From assembly GCA_022410635.1 (NCBI GenBank), contig JAJVDF010000137.1:1969522-2033521 (forward strand): 64,000 bases of DNA, given 5' to 3'. The DNA comes from Tretioscincus oriximinensis. Lineage: Eukaryota > Chordata > Lepidosauria > Squamata > Gymnophthalmidae. Shown here one piece after another: positions 1 through 11,435 of the stretch. The notes under the pieces are model-generated. The model was not told the DNA's origin, searched no databases, and saw only the letters and a list, made by a program, of their open reading frames with translations. The position numbers and the translations under genes were made by a program. The number at the start of each line of letters is the position of its first letter. The stretch's first letter is position 1.

Positions 1-103
1 TATATGTATGTGTGAGTGTGTGTATGTGTGTGTATGTATGTATGTATGTATGTATGTATGTATGTATGTATGTATGTATGTATGTATGTATGTATGTATG
101 TAT

Positions 104-134
<31 letters not shown>

Positions 135-137
135 TTT
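1..137. repeat. Compound microsatellite (TATG)n then (TTTA)n
   Basis: About 18 TATG units follow a TG-rich lead and then switch to TTTA units. The open frames across it are low-complexity and not coding. Confidence 0.97.
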
Positions 138-2193
138 GGGTTTTATCCCACTCTATTACTGAAGGTGTCAGGGTGGATCACAGTCATGAAAAGTAGGACA
201 ATCATAGTAAGGCACTTGATGATCTCTTTGACCCAAGCAGGTAGTCCTTTCCTTCAACATTCAATCAGCCATGAGAAACAAGGGTTGATTATACAACTGA
301 TTACCTGAACTCATTTGATACTTTCTCCATGTCCTGGGTTTCAATTAGTTGAAACTTGTGCAATAAAACCAGACTAGATTACACACTGAAGCGCTTTCAG
401 TGGTGCTAACTGAACTGTGGGATCCAGATGTGAGCACTTTTATCTTCAAAGACCTTTGCAAAAATGTTAAAGCATCTAAAACATGTTTAAAAATTCCTTC
501 TGACTGGCATTAATTGAGGGCAATATAGGAAGAAAAATCACGGCACAGCAGCTCCAAAATGAGAAACAATATCACAATAGATAATTAACAAATATTCTAT
601 CAATAATCAAACTGTATTCCAAATCAATCAAACAAACATTCCAGTGTCTAGCCAACTTCAGATTTTTCCAAAGAGGCCAACATCTATTTAAATTAATATA
701 ATTTCTCTCAGGGCAATAAGTTCAAAAGAGCTTCCAGGGGGGAAAAATTCCATCCCTTCTCAAATGTCATTTCGGAGCCACTGTATGGTGCTTTTTCTTT
801 CTATCTTGATNTTTGCACTATTCCCAGTTTTATTCAATTAATTGAGAGCAGCCAGAAATCTAAACAGGGACACAATTATTCATATATGATCAGGCAGATA
901 AATGATCAGTAGCAAAGGTCTCATAATAAATTACAAACTGAGCAACTAGCCAGGTGAAGTGTTGAGAGTTTTCCGGCGGGAAATTTCACCTCAGGAGTGG
1001 CAGCGCATGTGGAAATTCTCTGATGTATCAGAAGTGGCAGTACCAGAAGTGATGTAACAGGGAAAATCCCAATAAAAAATCCTGGTATGAGAGACAAGCC
1101 TTCTATGGACTCGTGCCTCCTTTGTGTGGGATTTTCTGTCAAAACATACGAGATACTCATACAGTTCCCAGTACTGGAAACTGTGAATTAACACAGTTGT
1201 TTTAAAAAGCTATTTACCACTTTGTCCATAGGTTTATGGAGAGTTTTGATATGGTATTAGCTTTCATATGATGTCTCACTAGAATTGTCATCATAGATCA
1301 CTGTGCTGGTTGGAGCAGAGAGAAAATACAAAACATGCGGAGAACATGCAGGCTGCGGAAGTCCGTCCCACGTAAACATATCAACTGAGGATTCATTAGT
1401 CATTGATAAGAATTTAAGTCCTGCTGGACTAGCCTAGTATCTCACACACTGGCCCAACAAGCTTCTAGGCATCTCAGGCAGAATTTATTTATAACCAGGG
1501 CGGATTCCAATAAAAATGATAAAGCAGATTAATATAGAGCAATTTAAAAATACAACAGTCTAGAAAGATAAAGGCAAGACATATCCACTTGCCCTCAATT
1601 CTCTGTAATTAGAATTTAGGGGCCTGAGCCTCTCTACTAATAGCCTACGTGGACTCCATAAATTTGTCTAATTCTTTCTTAAAGCTCTCAAAGCTGGTCA
1701 CCATCTCCTCTAGGAGGAAATTCCATATTATACTTTGCTTTAAGTGGCAGTTTTTTATTGCTTACCCATATTCTTTCTTTCTTTCTCTCTTTTTTCTTTC
1801 TATATCAGAAGGTCTTCGTACAGGTATCAATAAAATTGCTATATATATAAAACAGAAACAAATTCAGTGAAATTACTTGTATGTAGCAAGGAGGCCGTTC
1901 CCTCAGCCAAAGGTCATGGTAAAGAGATGCTTCTTTATCAGATATTTATACAATTAGAAAACCTTTAAATCCACATGGAACGATCAAAACAACTAACCAG
2001 GAAGTAAATACTGAGCATGCTCAGCCAGCGATTCTGCATTGTGCTGTGCTGCTAACATCATATCGTGGTATCCAGGTAATCCCATTAAGGAGCTGTACAC
2101 ACAGAAAGATGTCTTGCATCCCTGGCTGTAGATATGGCTATTTTGGAAAACATTAGCAAAAGAATATTCCGGGACAAATGACCTTTCGTCTGG
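138..2193. other. Mostly unique AT-rich sequence
   Basis: No gene was recognised. A fragment at about 1645-1745 resembles the antisense CR1-like family seen at 14150-14250 (the 'closing on taaattcca' segment), and 965-1080 weakly resembles the repeat at 10629-11000. Confidence 0.4.
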
Positions 2194-2582
2194 GTGTGTT
2201 GTGAAACTTCGTTAACACATCATCACTTTGATACAACCGTCACAGTTGGAAAACCTTGTGTGTCTGCAGCCTCTTTCAAAGAGGCACAGTGGTTGGACCA
2301 CTGGTTGGACCACTCCTTTCAGCAACAAATGGAGTGGGAACCCAGTATTTGGAATAGTCTCCCCCTCAAGGTGGGTCTGTCATCATCGTTGTATTTTTTT
2401 AGAAGATCTTTGAAGACACACCTCTTTCANCTAGCCTTTGGCTGAAGAAATGTCATTTTTCTTCCCACTTTTACTGTTTTATACTGTTTTTAATATGGCA
2501 ATTTTGTATTATTTTGTGGCTGGCCACCCCAAGACCTTCAGGTATAGGGAGGGTTATAAATAAACAAACAAACAAACAAACC
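2194..2582 (+). mobile_element. L2-like LINE 3' end (degenerate)
   Basis: The translated end reads WNSLPLKVG...RRSLKTHLF.LAFG, the C-terminal signature of L2/CR1-clade ORF2. A non-coding tail (accttcaggtataggg) and (AAAC)n follow. It matches copies at 22670-23150 and 58238-59006. Confidence 0.8.
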
Positions 2583-2794
2583 TTTGTGATCAAGAGACTG
2601 GTTGTAACATCCTGCTGGCAGCATTGTGTGTCATGGATTGTGGGTTCCTGGGATCTTATGTCTGCTCCGTGGATGCTTTTCTTGTAATATTGATATCACC
2701 ACCGTTCACAAGAATCTGCCAGTTTGTGGGCATACTGTACTATACCAAAGAGCTTTCTGACTGACTCTACATTCAGGGTGGCTAATGTTGATGC

Positions 2795-2930
2795 TTATCT
2801 TAATCCACCCAACAGCTCTGCATTCGCTGTCAATATTACTCCCATTTTACAGAAGAGTAACGGAGGCTGACTTGTGAAAGCCCACCCATTGAGTGCATTG
2901 CCGAGCTAAGACTCAAGCACACGACCCCAT
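2795..2930 (-). mobile_element. Old MIR/CORE-SINE fragment
   Basis: It contains the MIR-type run cccattttacagaagagtaa followed by cggaggctgac and a diverged exon-like core, in the antisense orientation. It is more diverged than the CORE-SINEs listed below. Confidence 0.6.
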
Positions 2931-3970
2931 GGATCAAGCAGAGGGCCGATGGGGATCCCACGAAAGACCTGTTTTTCAGTGCATCTTTTCTATAGTGCCA
3001 AGTCCTCTCGTGCCTTTTAAAACGTCCTTTGCGAAGTTCCGCCACACCCTGATACAAAAAGGCATTGCAAAGACTGATTTGCTTGTGTTCTGTTCAAAAA
3101 CTACCTTTTAAAAAAATCGCCTCCAGTGTATAAACAGCTTGAGAAAGGCTTAATGCTACATCAATCTGATTTTTATAAACATGCTGTCTATTGTGCTGGG
3201 AGTCTGGCTTAAAGTAGTCTGAATGGGAGAGAACGAAACACATCAAGTTAGTGAAGTGGAAAGGGTAAGGTACTGTATAACCTATTAACCTTTCAACATA
3301 TGCTTTTGTCTTTCCCAGCCTGCTCTGAGAAAGTTAACTCTTTCCCCCATTTCCCTCCTCGCAGTTGAGTTNTCACTCGCCAGAGACATAAATGATTCAT
3401 TTTTGGCTTGCTGGCACATGCACAGCCGTTCCAACCCAGATCTCAATAGGAAGGAACACTTGTGTACTTCTCTGGCTGTCACTCTCATCAGAATTTATGT
3501 TTATTTAGGAGCCAGGNTTACGTCTACAATTATTTCACATCAGGTGCATGAAAACCATTGGTTGCTGCAAAAGGGGACCACAGAACTATGGCTCCTTGTG
3601 ATGGACGGCAGCAAAATAATTGACTCAAGGACCTCAAACTGTCTTTGGCTGTGAGCATATGACAAAAACTTACCTGATTCTTGATGTGATGTACCAGCAT
3701 CTTCGCTGCCAAGCCATTTGTCTTAATGGAGGCTTCTTTTCCAATGAATCCTGTTTCTTTGTTGTGTGGCCAACATATTTGAGCGTCAGCTTTAGAATTT
3801 GTTCTTCCAAAGAGCAGGTAGGGGGTNTCCTTAAGTACTGATACTTGGTGACGGTCCCCCATGGGCCACAGCATGCCAGATCTGTCTTTCTTCCATTGCT
3901 TCCTAAGTTCATGTTTATTATTTCCATGACACTACCTAAAGATCTCATCTCCTACCTCAGAGAACCGATC
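2931..3970. other. Unassigned sequence
   Basis: Short overlapping open frames on both strands (for example 3530-3874) have no recognisable domain and no splice context. Two ambiguous bases are present. No gene is supported. Confidence 0.4.
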
Positions 3971-4072
3971 TGGTCACGTCGTTAGAATTTTGGACTCTTA
4001 TCTGGAAGATTCCCATGGAACCAACTGGGCGACCTTGGGCTGGTCACAGTTCTTGGGAGCTCTCTGTTTCCA
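3971..4072 (+). mobile_element. CORE-SINE fragment, degenerate
   Basis: It shares ttggactcttatctgg and gaccttgggctggtcacag with the fuller copy at 45641-45889. Both ends are lost. Confidence 0.65.
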
Positions 4073-4296
4073 GCAAGTTGCCGCTTAAAGAGTGGCTTAA
4101 AATGGTCTCAGAATTCTTTGATTCAGTCTTTCTAGGAGGGTCAGTTTGGAAACCAGTCTCCCAAACTGANGGAAGGTGAGGCATGTGGACAATTAGCTAC
4201 ACACAGCATGAATACCTGTAGTCCTATTAATGTGAAAGGAAGAAAAGATGCTATGATTGTAAAAATAAAAAAGCTCTGTGGCCCTGATCACACCAA

Positions 4297-4461
4297 CCTC
4301 AGTCCACTTTCACAATGGAAAAATGCAGCAGCAAAAAGTGAATAGTGATTTTCTTTCCACATTATCCAAACGAAAGGTGGGTTACCTGTGTTAAAAAATG
4401 CCAGAAGAAACCATCTTGGTACTTTGCTAGTGGGTTGTCTCACTCTGAAAGTGAACTGAAG
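4297..4461. mobile_element. TIR element, family C
   Basis: The left end cctcagtccactttcacaat is inverted at the right as cactctgaaagtgaactgaa. A second copy with matching ends lies at 7071-7225 and a weaker one at 46400-46555. It has no coding capacity, so a non-autonomous DNA transposon is likely. Confidence 0.55.
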
Positions 4462-4903
4462 TGGGAATAAAACTAAAGTCTGTCCCGATCTAAAGTTTAA
4501 GAAGGAAAGAGTGGAGGTTTTTGTTACCCTTTAATAAGAATCTAAGAACTGTAGAGGAAGGATCAGGGTTCAGAAGAATCAGGGTCAGAGTTCTAAAGAA
4601 TCATAAAATTGGATCCATAAATAATTGCTTCTGTAAATATCCATGCCTGTTTGTGGGTAAATGCCAGTAATTTGAAAAGCTTCTACAATTAAGGACAAAA
4701 GAGATTTTCCAAAAGGAAACTTGAGTTTGGCATAAATAGGATGGTTACATTATTATAGAGGGATATGGCTATTGTAGTTTTATGTATTTTATGTAATTTC
4801 CTATCTCATATTTATTCTCCTCTGTAAGCCATGTATTTGCACATTTCAGTTAACCAGCAAGAAAATCACACTACACAATCCCAGAGTGAAATCCAGACTT
4901 CAG

Positions 4904-5118
4904 ATATTTATTTATTTGTTTGTTTGTTTGTACTTATATCCCGCCCTATACCCGAAGATCTCAGGGTGGCCAACCGTAGGGTGGCCCACATAGCTTTTGT
5001 TGCTTTCTCCACAACAGACACTCTGTGAAGTAAGTGGGGCTGAGAGAGTTCTAAAGAACTGTGACTGGCCCAAGGTCAGCCAGCTGGCTTTCATGGGGGA
5101 GTGGGGAATCGAACCCCA
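4904..5118 (-). mobile_element. CORE-SINE, head-truncated
   Basis: It starts with the (TTTA/TTTG)n tail, then tatcccgccctatacccgaa, the conserved core and a B-box-like gaatcgaacccc. The tRNA 5' part beyond the B box is missing. Confidence 0.85.
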
Positions 5119-5380
5119 TTTGCAGATCTTTAATTTGCTGCAATATTCTTCTTTTTCTTTTTTAACTGTGACAAATGTCACCAAACAAATATTAAGAGAT
5201 TCAAATCTAAAGCCAAAATATGATCCAGAGTCAGAGCAAAACACATCTACCGTTTACCACAACATTCTGAATCTTTGTTATTGTTGCAAGACAAATTATT
5301 ATCTAGTATTTTCCCCCAATGAAGGATGAACTCTCAGTTTCCTTTCACTTCTCTAACAAAAGAATACAGATACCCTCAGG

Positions 5381-5611
5381 TAGGCTGACCAGATGACTCC
5401 TTTTGGGGGGGGGGGTTTGAAAACCCGGTTTTGGGGTGCCTCTCGGGTTTTCCTGAGGAAAAAAAAAAGAAAAACATTTTTTTTNAAAAAAAAAAATCTT
5501 TTTTTGAAAAAAAAAATCTTTTTTTGAAAACATTTTCTGCAGGAAAAACCGGGAGGCACCCTAATATTGGGGTTTCAACCCCCCCAAAAAAGGGGTCATC
5601 TGGTCAGACTA
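5381..5611. mobile_element. Foldback MITE, family A, copy 1
   Basis: Termini TAGGCTGACCAGATGA and TCATCTGGTCAGACTA form long inverted arms around a poly(A/T) centre. Related copies lie at 8071, 9162 and 50658. The flanks share CCTCAG on both sides, a partial target duplication. Stop-free frames through it are homopolymer artefacts. Confidence 0.85.
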
Positions 5612-5677
5612 CCTCAGTCCAAGTTCAGTTGCTGGTGATTATATGGACATACCCATGCAATTGTTTTGACAGCCGAA

Positions 5678-5745
5678 GTAATTGAACCCCAAGACCTTTT
5701 GCATGAAAAACAGACTTGCCTTGCTGCTGAGCGCCCTCCTGTCTT
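5678..5745 (-). repeat. tRNA-like SINE head fragment
   Basis: On the minus strand gcgctcagcag (A-box-like) is followed about 45 bp later by ggggttcaatt (B-box-like). It has no clear tail and the call is weak. Confidence 0.35.
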
Positions 5746-5849
5746 CCATTTTGAGGTGACTTGCCACAGGCAAGGAACCTCTTGACTATTAACTTCTGTT
5801 GGCTGCGCAATACCAAGGCATTCTGAGTGGCAGAATTCACAGAAGTAGC

Positions 5850-7070
5850 TTGCTAGTTTGGATCAGACTTTCTAGCAAGAGAATCTTAGCGACTAAGAAG
5901 AAGCAGAATTTTAACAAAGTCTACTTCAGAAGACTTTAGTGGACCTCAGTAGGTTCTTGAAGAACTGGATTGGTCTGCCAAAGCTCATACTACCAACCTT
6001 TTCCTTTTTAGACTCAAAATGTTGAGGGTTTCAGTCAGTTGAAGAAAGGAGTCTAAGGGGTCTGCTGTCTACTCTGAGTTAACACAGAGGCCTTGCTGTG
6101 GCCTGAGCTAGCCCACAGATCTAAGCTGTTCGTTGGAGTGACTCTCTGATCCAAGCTTGCTTAGCTCCAGCCTATCCTAGCCCATGGCCACGGAGGTAAT
6201 TAGCTACAATACCATGGAAAGGTTTCAGGCTACTCCTCTGTGTAAGGCTGAGGAACATGGAGATTTCGGTCTTCCACACACTCTCCCCCCAACTCACTAG
6301 AAGGAAAGTCTGGATCCAAAACAAAACTGTAACTCCCTGGCTGTAACTCACACATGCAAAACAATTCTGATTGAGGCTTCAGAATCATAGCTGGTATGAT
6401 TTCCCAATCACTCCAAACGCATTCTTAAACCTGCTCTAAACCTAACCTTGTGCACACTGCTTTTAAGCTCCCAGCCTGCACTGCACTCCTGGGAGGGATG
6501 AAGCCTCTTTAGCCAATCTGCACCCAGTCCCTCCCACAGGAAACATTTTTTCTGCTTACAGGAAGTTGCTGGAAGACCCATCTATAAAGATATAAGGTTG
6601 AAGAAAGCTAATGCTCTCTTAACATTGCCTATGGGAAGACATCTGGTGAAGATTACTGGAAGGTGGTGGTGGTTTTGCAATTGCTACTCTTTTACTTATC
6701 ACATAACAATGAAAACAGGCAAGCAATTACATGCTGTCAGCCTTTAAGGTCACATCAGCTCCACCAAAAGCAGGCAGCAAACAGTAAACAAACAACAGCC
6801 AGTCAGAATTCCCAGAGAACTGGTTTATCCTTTTAGAAGAAAAGGACCACAGCAGAAGGCAGGATTGTCGGAGGCTCACTCAACCCCAAGGCTCTGGTTA
6901 CACACTAAGGCCCTAGACTTAATTAAGAGTACCAGAAAAAAACACAACAGGGAAAATTTCAGCAGGTGTAGTTTCTAATGCTGGTAGCACCTTCTGAAAT
7001 TTCCAATTTGATACACATATTAAAGACATAGAACCCTGGCCTGCTTTGTATCATTAGCTCATCTTAATCC
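5850..7070. other. Unassigned sequence
   Basis: No open frame or repeat family was recognised, apart from diverged material near 6380-6480 that might belong to a TIR family. Confidence 0.35.
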
Positions 7071-7225
7071 AGCTTCAGTCCACTTCCAGAGTGGGAGAAC
7101 GCGAAAATGGCAAGCTGTTTTCTTCTAGCAGTCCTTACCTAGAAAGCCTACCTTTGGTTTAGATAACATGGAAAGAACATTAATATTCACAATGTGTTCT
7201 TCCATTCTGAAAGTGGACTGAAGTT
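7071..7225. mobile_element. TIR element, family C, second copy
   Basis: The left end agcttcagtccacttccaga pairs with the right end tctgaaagtggactgaagtt. The arms are about 24 bp with few mismatches. Confidence 0.6.
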
Positions 7226-7275
7226 CGATTTAAAAAGTGTGAACAGAGCCTTAAGTTCATTAGAAAATAAGGTAA

Positions 7276-7345
7276 AGAATGCAGCTCAGTGGTAGTGCAA
7301 GCAGCCCAGTTTGTGGGAAAGCAGAAGGCTGTGGGTTCAATCGCA
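7276..7345 (+). repeat. tRNA-like SINE head abutting SINE-1
   Basis: An A box (gcagctcagtgg, 7281-7292) and a B box (ggttcaatc, 7334-7342) sit at normal tRNA spacing. The segment ends directly at the SINE-1 start, suggesting SINE-1 inserted into or fused with a second SINE type. Confidence 0.5.
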
Positions 7346-7652
7346 GGCACGGATAGCTCAGTCGCTTAAGAATCCGTCTCTCGCCTGGGAGATGGGGTTT
7401 CGAAGCCCTGTGTGGGACGTGGGGAGGGGTGAGCACCTTCCACTAGCCTATAGCTCTAGCCAGGCCAGCTATTCGAAAGCATGAATTGCAAGAAATTGCA
7501 ACTGACTGCAAGTAGATACATGGGAACNACCACAGCCTGGTGGGGAAGATAGAATGGAAGCCATCGGGCAAAATATATCCTTGTAAGCCGCTTTGAGTCC
7601 CTTCGAAAGGTGAAAAAAGCGGGGTATAAGAACCAAGTTCTTCTTCTTCTTT
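7346..7652 (+). mobile_element. SINE-1 (tRNA-derived), full length
   Basis: The tRNA-like head has an A box tagctcagtcg (7354-7364) and a B box ggtttcgaagcc (7396-7407). A unique body and a 3' hairpin (gccgctttgagtccctt...agcggggtataag) follow, ending in (TTC)n. It aligns along its length with 9524, 16190, 33277 and 52165. Confidence 0.92.
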
Positions 7653-8070
7653 AGAAGTAGGTAATAATAGAAAGCCCAATTCTGTACCCCTGATAAGAAA
7701 ACTGCTAGAGATTCCCTTGGACCCGCATAGACAGTAAACCAGACTTTATGGTACCCAACAACAACAGTACAACAATAAACAATCTCATCCCTGGATACAA
7801 ATGCATTTCATCATTTAGCTACAACTGTAAGAGATATTTATTCCAAAATGCTCTCAAATATGAAGTAGTTTCAACTAAATTATGGAAGTCTGGGAACCCT
7901 TATTAGATAACTGACAAATATGGAGAAAAATGGATGTCCTGGACACACAACACATAGCGAGATGGATATTGGGATAGTCTGTTTATTAAAAACTGAAGCG
8001 AGTTAATATATCTGTATATCTACAATATTTAAGGTACATACAAGTGTATACATGTATAATCAAGTTAAAT

Positions 8071-8268
8071 TAGGCTGACCAGATGACCCCTTTGGGGTGT
8101 GTGTGTTGAAAACCCATTTTTAGGGTGCCTCCCTTTTTTTCTGAGAAAAAAAGTGAAAAACAATTTGAAAAAAAACTTATTTTGAAAAATTTTTCCTCAG
8201 AAGAAACTGGGAGGCCCCCCAAAACCGGGTTTTCAACCCCCCAAAAAAGGGGTCATCTGGTCAGCCTA
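8071..8268. mobile_element. Foldback MITE, family A, copy 2, with exact target duplication
   Basis: The 198-bp element runs from TAGGCTGACCAGATGACCCC to GGGGTCATCTGGTCAGCCTA with inverted arms of about 60 bp. It is flanked by AGTTAAAT at 8063-8070 and again at 8269-8276. An exact 8-bp duplication indicates hAT-type transposition. Confidence 0.92.
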
Positions 8269-8276
8269 AGTTAAAT

Positions 8277-9161
8277 GCCTACAGAGTAACAGCAATGGTT
8301 ATGTTTTGTACATTGTGTTGAATTACGTAATGCATTGTTGTTCTAACTCTAATGATTGATTTTTTTTGAATTTTTAAAATTGCTTAAAATACTATGAATA
8401 AGAAAAAATATTCAAAGGGGCTATTTTAGATTTTGTAGAATAAACATGGGGCAAGGAAGCAAGTTATATTGCATAGAATTATCACAAGAAAAAGGTCAGT
8501 AATTTTGTAACGTTAATGAATGGGGAAAAGAGGAAAGTTTACCAGTGTACTTTCCATCCCTGTTAAACGTGTCAAAGTCCTGCCTGTTATTTTGCAGTAA
8601 ATTTACATCATATGTCCTTGTATGGTTAGTCCATGTTTACACAATAAACACGTCATGACTTTCCTTGACCAAGAATCATTTATCTTCGCTACATGGGGGT
8701 TTACTAAACTCTTTTACAGAAAATTTGCTCAATCAAACACAACAAGTTATAGATGAAACAAAAAGATGTTCGTTTGAAAAGTGCAAGGACCAGACCAGCA
8801 AAGGTTACATCCAGACATCACTTAATTATCCCACTATACTTGGATATTATTGTTATTGTTATTGTTGCTATATAAATAACTGGCCTTCTGTTGCTCTCAT
8901 CAGCTAAAAATCTTTGTCCAATAGGATGGCTTGTACCATAGAGACATAAGGGTTTTTTTTGCCTGTGGGAATCATTGCTAAGTTATATATTGATAACTTT
9001 GTATGAAGTTTTGATGTTTACTTTTAAATTGAGTATTTCAATTTGTGCTGAGATAATTTTTATTATTATTTTGTTTTGTAAATCACTAGGAGGGTGGAAT
9101 GGGCAATCAGCAATTATAATAAGTAACGTGATGAATGTTCATTGTTGATTTGGCTATTCAT
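8277..9161. other. AT-rich unassigned sequence
   Basis: The frame at 8665-8907 shows no domain. No repeat was recognised. Confidence 0.4.
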
Positions 9162-9310
9162 TAGGCTGACCAGATGACCCCTTTTGGGTTTTTTGCTGAG
9201 GAAATAAATAAAAAAAGATTTTTTTGATTTTTTTTTCCTCATCATAAACTGGGAGACACCCCAAAACCGGGTATTCACCCCCCCCAAAAGAGGGTCATCT
9301 GGTCAGCCTA
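9162..9310. mobile_element. Foldback MITE, family A, copy 3 (short)
   Basis: It has the same termini as the copy at 8071 but only 149 bp, through loss of part of the left arm and centre. The flanks CTATTCAT and CTATTATT agree at 6 of 8 positions, consistent with a decayed target duplication. Confidence 0.88.
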
Positions 9311-9523
9311 CTATTATTATAACAATGGGAAATGGCATGCTTGCATTTTAGGAGCATAACCCTCACATTTGTCTTTATTTAAAAGGGAGTTTTTACATCT
9401 TAAGTTGCAAATGTCTTTTTACTTTTACGTATCCATATGATAACTATACTTCCTGTCTCCCTAATGCAGTAGTACGTAAAATGCTTTCAAGGGAGATTCT
9501 GCATGATCCTTGTGGTGGTTGCA

Positions 9524-9832
9524 GGCATGGATAGCTCAGTCGCTTAGGAATTTGTCTCTCGCCTGGGAGATGGGGTTTCGAAGCCCTGTGTGGGACGTGG
9601 GGAGGGGTGAGCACCTTCCACTAGCCTGTAGCTCTAGCCAACCCAGCTATTCGAAAGCATGAATTGCAGGAAATTGCAACTGACTGCAAGTAGATACATG
9701 GGAACCACCATAGCCTGGTGGAGAAGATAGAATGTGAGCCTTCGGGCAAAATATATCCTTGTAAGCCGCTTTGAGTCCCTTTGAAAGGTGAGGAAAGCGG
9801 GGTATAAGAACCAAGTTCTTCTTCTTCTTCTT
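9524..9832 (+). mobile_element. SINE-1, full length
   Basis: It has the same architecture as the 7346 copy, with the head, body, terminal hairpin and (TTC)n tail intact and few substitutions between the two. Confidence 0.92.
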
Positions 9833-10062
9833 GTCCTAGGGGATGTTGCAACCTCTGCTTGGCATACCAATCCAAGAGTCTGTGCCTCCTAAGGAATGCC
9901 TGTTCCACATGATACCTGCATCTACACTGCTCTTTGGTGAGAAAACGATGCCAGGGAAGGGAGGACTAAACTGGTTTCCCAAGCATTCCACAGATAGCAG
10001 TTTGGATCAGCCACTATACAGAGCCAAGTGCAATTTCATTCGAAACAGCTCCTCAATACAGC

Positions 10063-10325
10063 TCATAAAAACATCAGAGGAGCCCTGCTGAATCAGACTA
10101 AGGCCCATCCAGTCCAACATTCTGTCTCACACTGTGGCCCACCAATTGCACCTGGGCAAGAAATGGGACCTTTCTGTATACCTGGTGGGAAGCATCTAGG
10201 CCAGCAACATTGGATGCTGGTGGCCACATTCCTTTGAAGACTTTGAAGCCGGCCATGCTGAGCCCTGGCAATGAGTGCCCTGCTGGCTGTTTCAGCTTGG
10301 GATCACTCAATCTCAGAGAATCTGG
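10063..10325 (-). mobile_element. CR1-like LINE 3' end, antisense
   Basis: It carries the family signature gagccctgctgaatcagact, then aggcccatccagtccaacat and cattctgtctcacac, shared with 13916, 40500 and 63626. It lacks the tandem (CATAAGAA)n terminus seen in those copies. Confidence 0.75.
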
Positions 10326-10628
10326 GTCAGGAATATTTCCTTACATGACTATGTTAGGGATTTTAATAGGATGANGTTCTGATGGCTGTACAAACTATAA
10401 ATAAATCCGGTGATAGTTGTCCAGGGTTTTTGAGGGAAACTAGGCCTTGCATTTTGCAAAGGTATATATTTCAATTCTGCAAGGAAAACCGTTGGGGTTT
10501 GCTTTGTGCAATGTACGTACTTGAATTCCGGAGGGAAAATGTAAACAGTTGACTGGTTGTTAATCTGGTGGAGGGAAACTATAAATACTATAAATAGTTG
10601 TACTGAGCCCAGTTTTGACACTCTGAGC

Positions 10629-11000
10629 AGTAGTTGGGGGGTGATTGTGAATCTCGTACATTTGTATGAGAAAAGTCACTGTACGATGGCACGAGCATGA
10701 GAAACATTCCTCCCTTGTACTGGGATTTTTCCTGGGGTTTTCCCGGTTACAGGAGGCAGGGCTGAAAGTGACATCACAAATGAAGTCACTTCCAGTCTCT
10801 GCTTCTGGGAATGGCACCTGGCTGTGATGTCACTTCCAGTCCAGCCCCAGAAGTGCTGCCCCCAAACTTTACTTGCTGCCTGTGAATTAAACCAAAAATG
10901 ACAAAAATTTGGGGCCTCCAGGCCAAGATTTCTCAGCCAGAAAACTCCCACCACTGACTCTGAGCCTGAACGTAATTTCGTTGCTGCTGACTGAGCTGAA
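10629..11000. repeat. Interspersed repeat, family D
   Basis: It shares an ordered set of blocks (gcacgagcatgag, ttcccggttac, gacatcacaaatga, ggcacctggct, cagccagaaaactccca) with 36735-36935. It contains two direct copies of gatgtcacttccag-like sequence. The class is unknown. Confidence 0.6.
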
Positions 11001-11160
11001 ATAAAGATCATTTTCCAGAGCTGAATGTTTTCTTAGTATTTTGGCTGTCAGAGCCTCACAGTCTGGAGGTGCGTGCTACGGCATGGACTTTCCTGGCTTA
11101 GCCATTTAAGGCTACATACTTGCTCTTGACCCCTCTGTGCCACAGTATCTCTAGGAAAAA

Positions 11161-11435
11161 GAACTGCTTATACCCTGCTTTTCTCACCCGAAGGGACTCA
11201 AAGTGGCTTACAAATTATTTTTCACCCAAAGGCTTAAATTCTATCTTGCTCATCACATTTTGATGTGGTACCTATTCATGTACTTGTGATTGCTCACTTT
11301 CCAACAGCTGGGGTGGCTGAAGCTAAGGCCAGTAGAGGGCGCTAATCTCTTTCCATGGCAGATACGTGGGCCTCGAATGTGGACCTCTCAGCTGTAAAGC
11401 AGTTGTTGTTAACCTCTGCGCTACCGCAGAGATCA
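11161..11435 (-). mobile_element. SINE with SINE-1-like tail but a different tRNA-like head
   Basis: The minus-strand 3' hairpin and the 'aagcctttgggtgaaaaat' region resemble SINE-1. The head has A-box-like gtagcgcagagg and B-box-like acattcgaggccc instead. Confidence 0.55.

Noticed and set aside
8..308. Open frames rich in repeated VCMY and LFIY units
   Set aside because: Translation of TATG and TTTA microsatellites.
5431..5685. Lysine/phenylalanine-rich frames
   Set aside because: Homopolymer A/T runs in the centre of a foldback MITE.
7346..7420. Functional tRNA gene
   Set aside because: A/B boxes are present but the cloverleaf is degenerate and the segment is the head of a multi-copy SINE.
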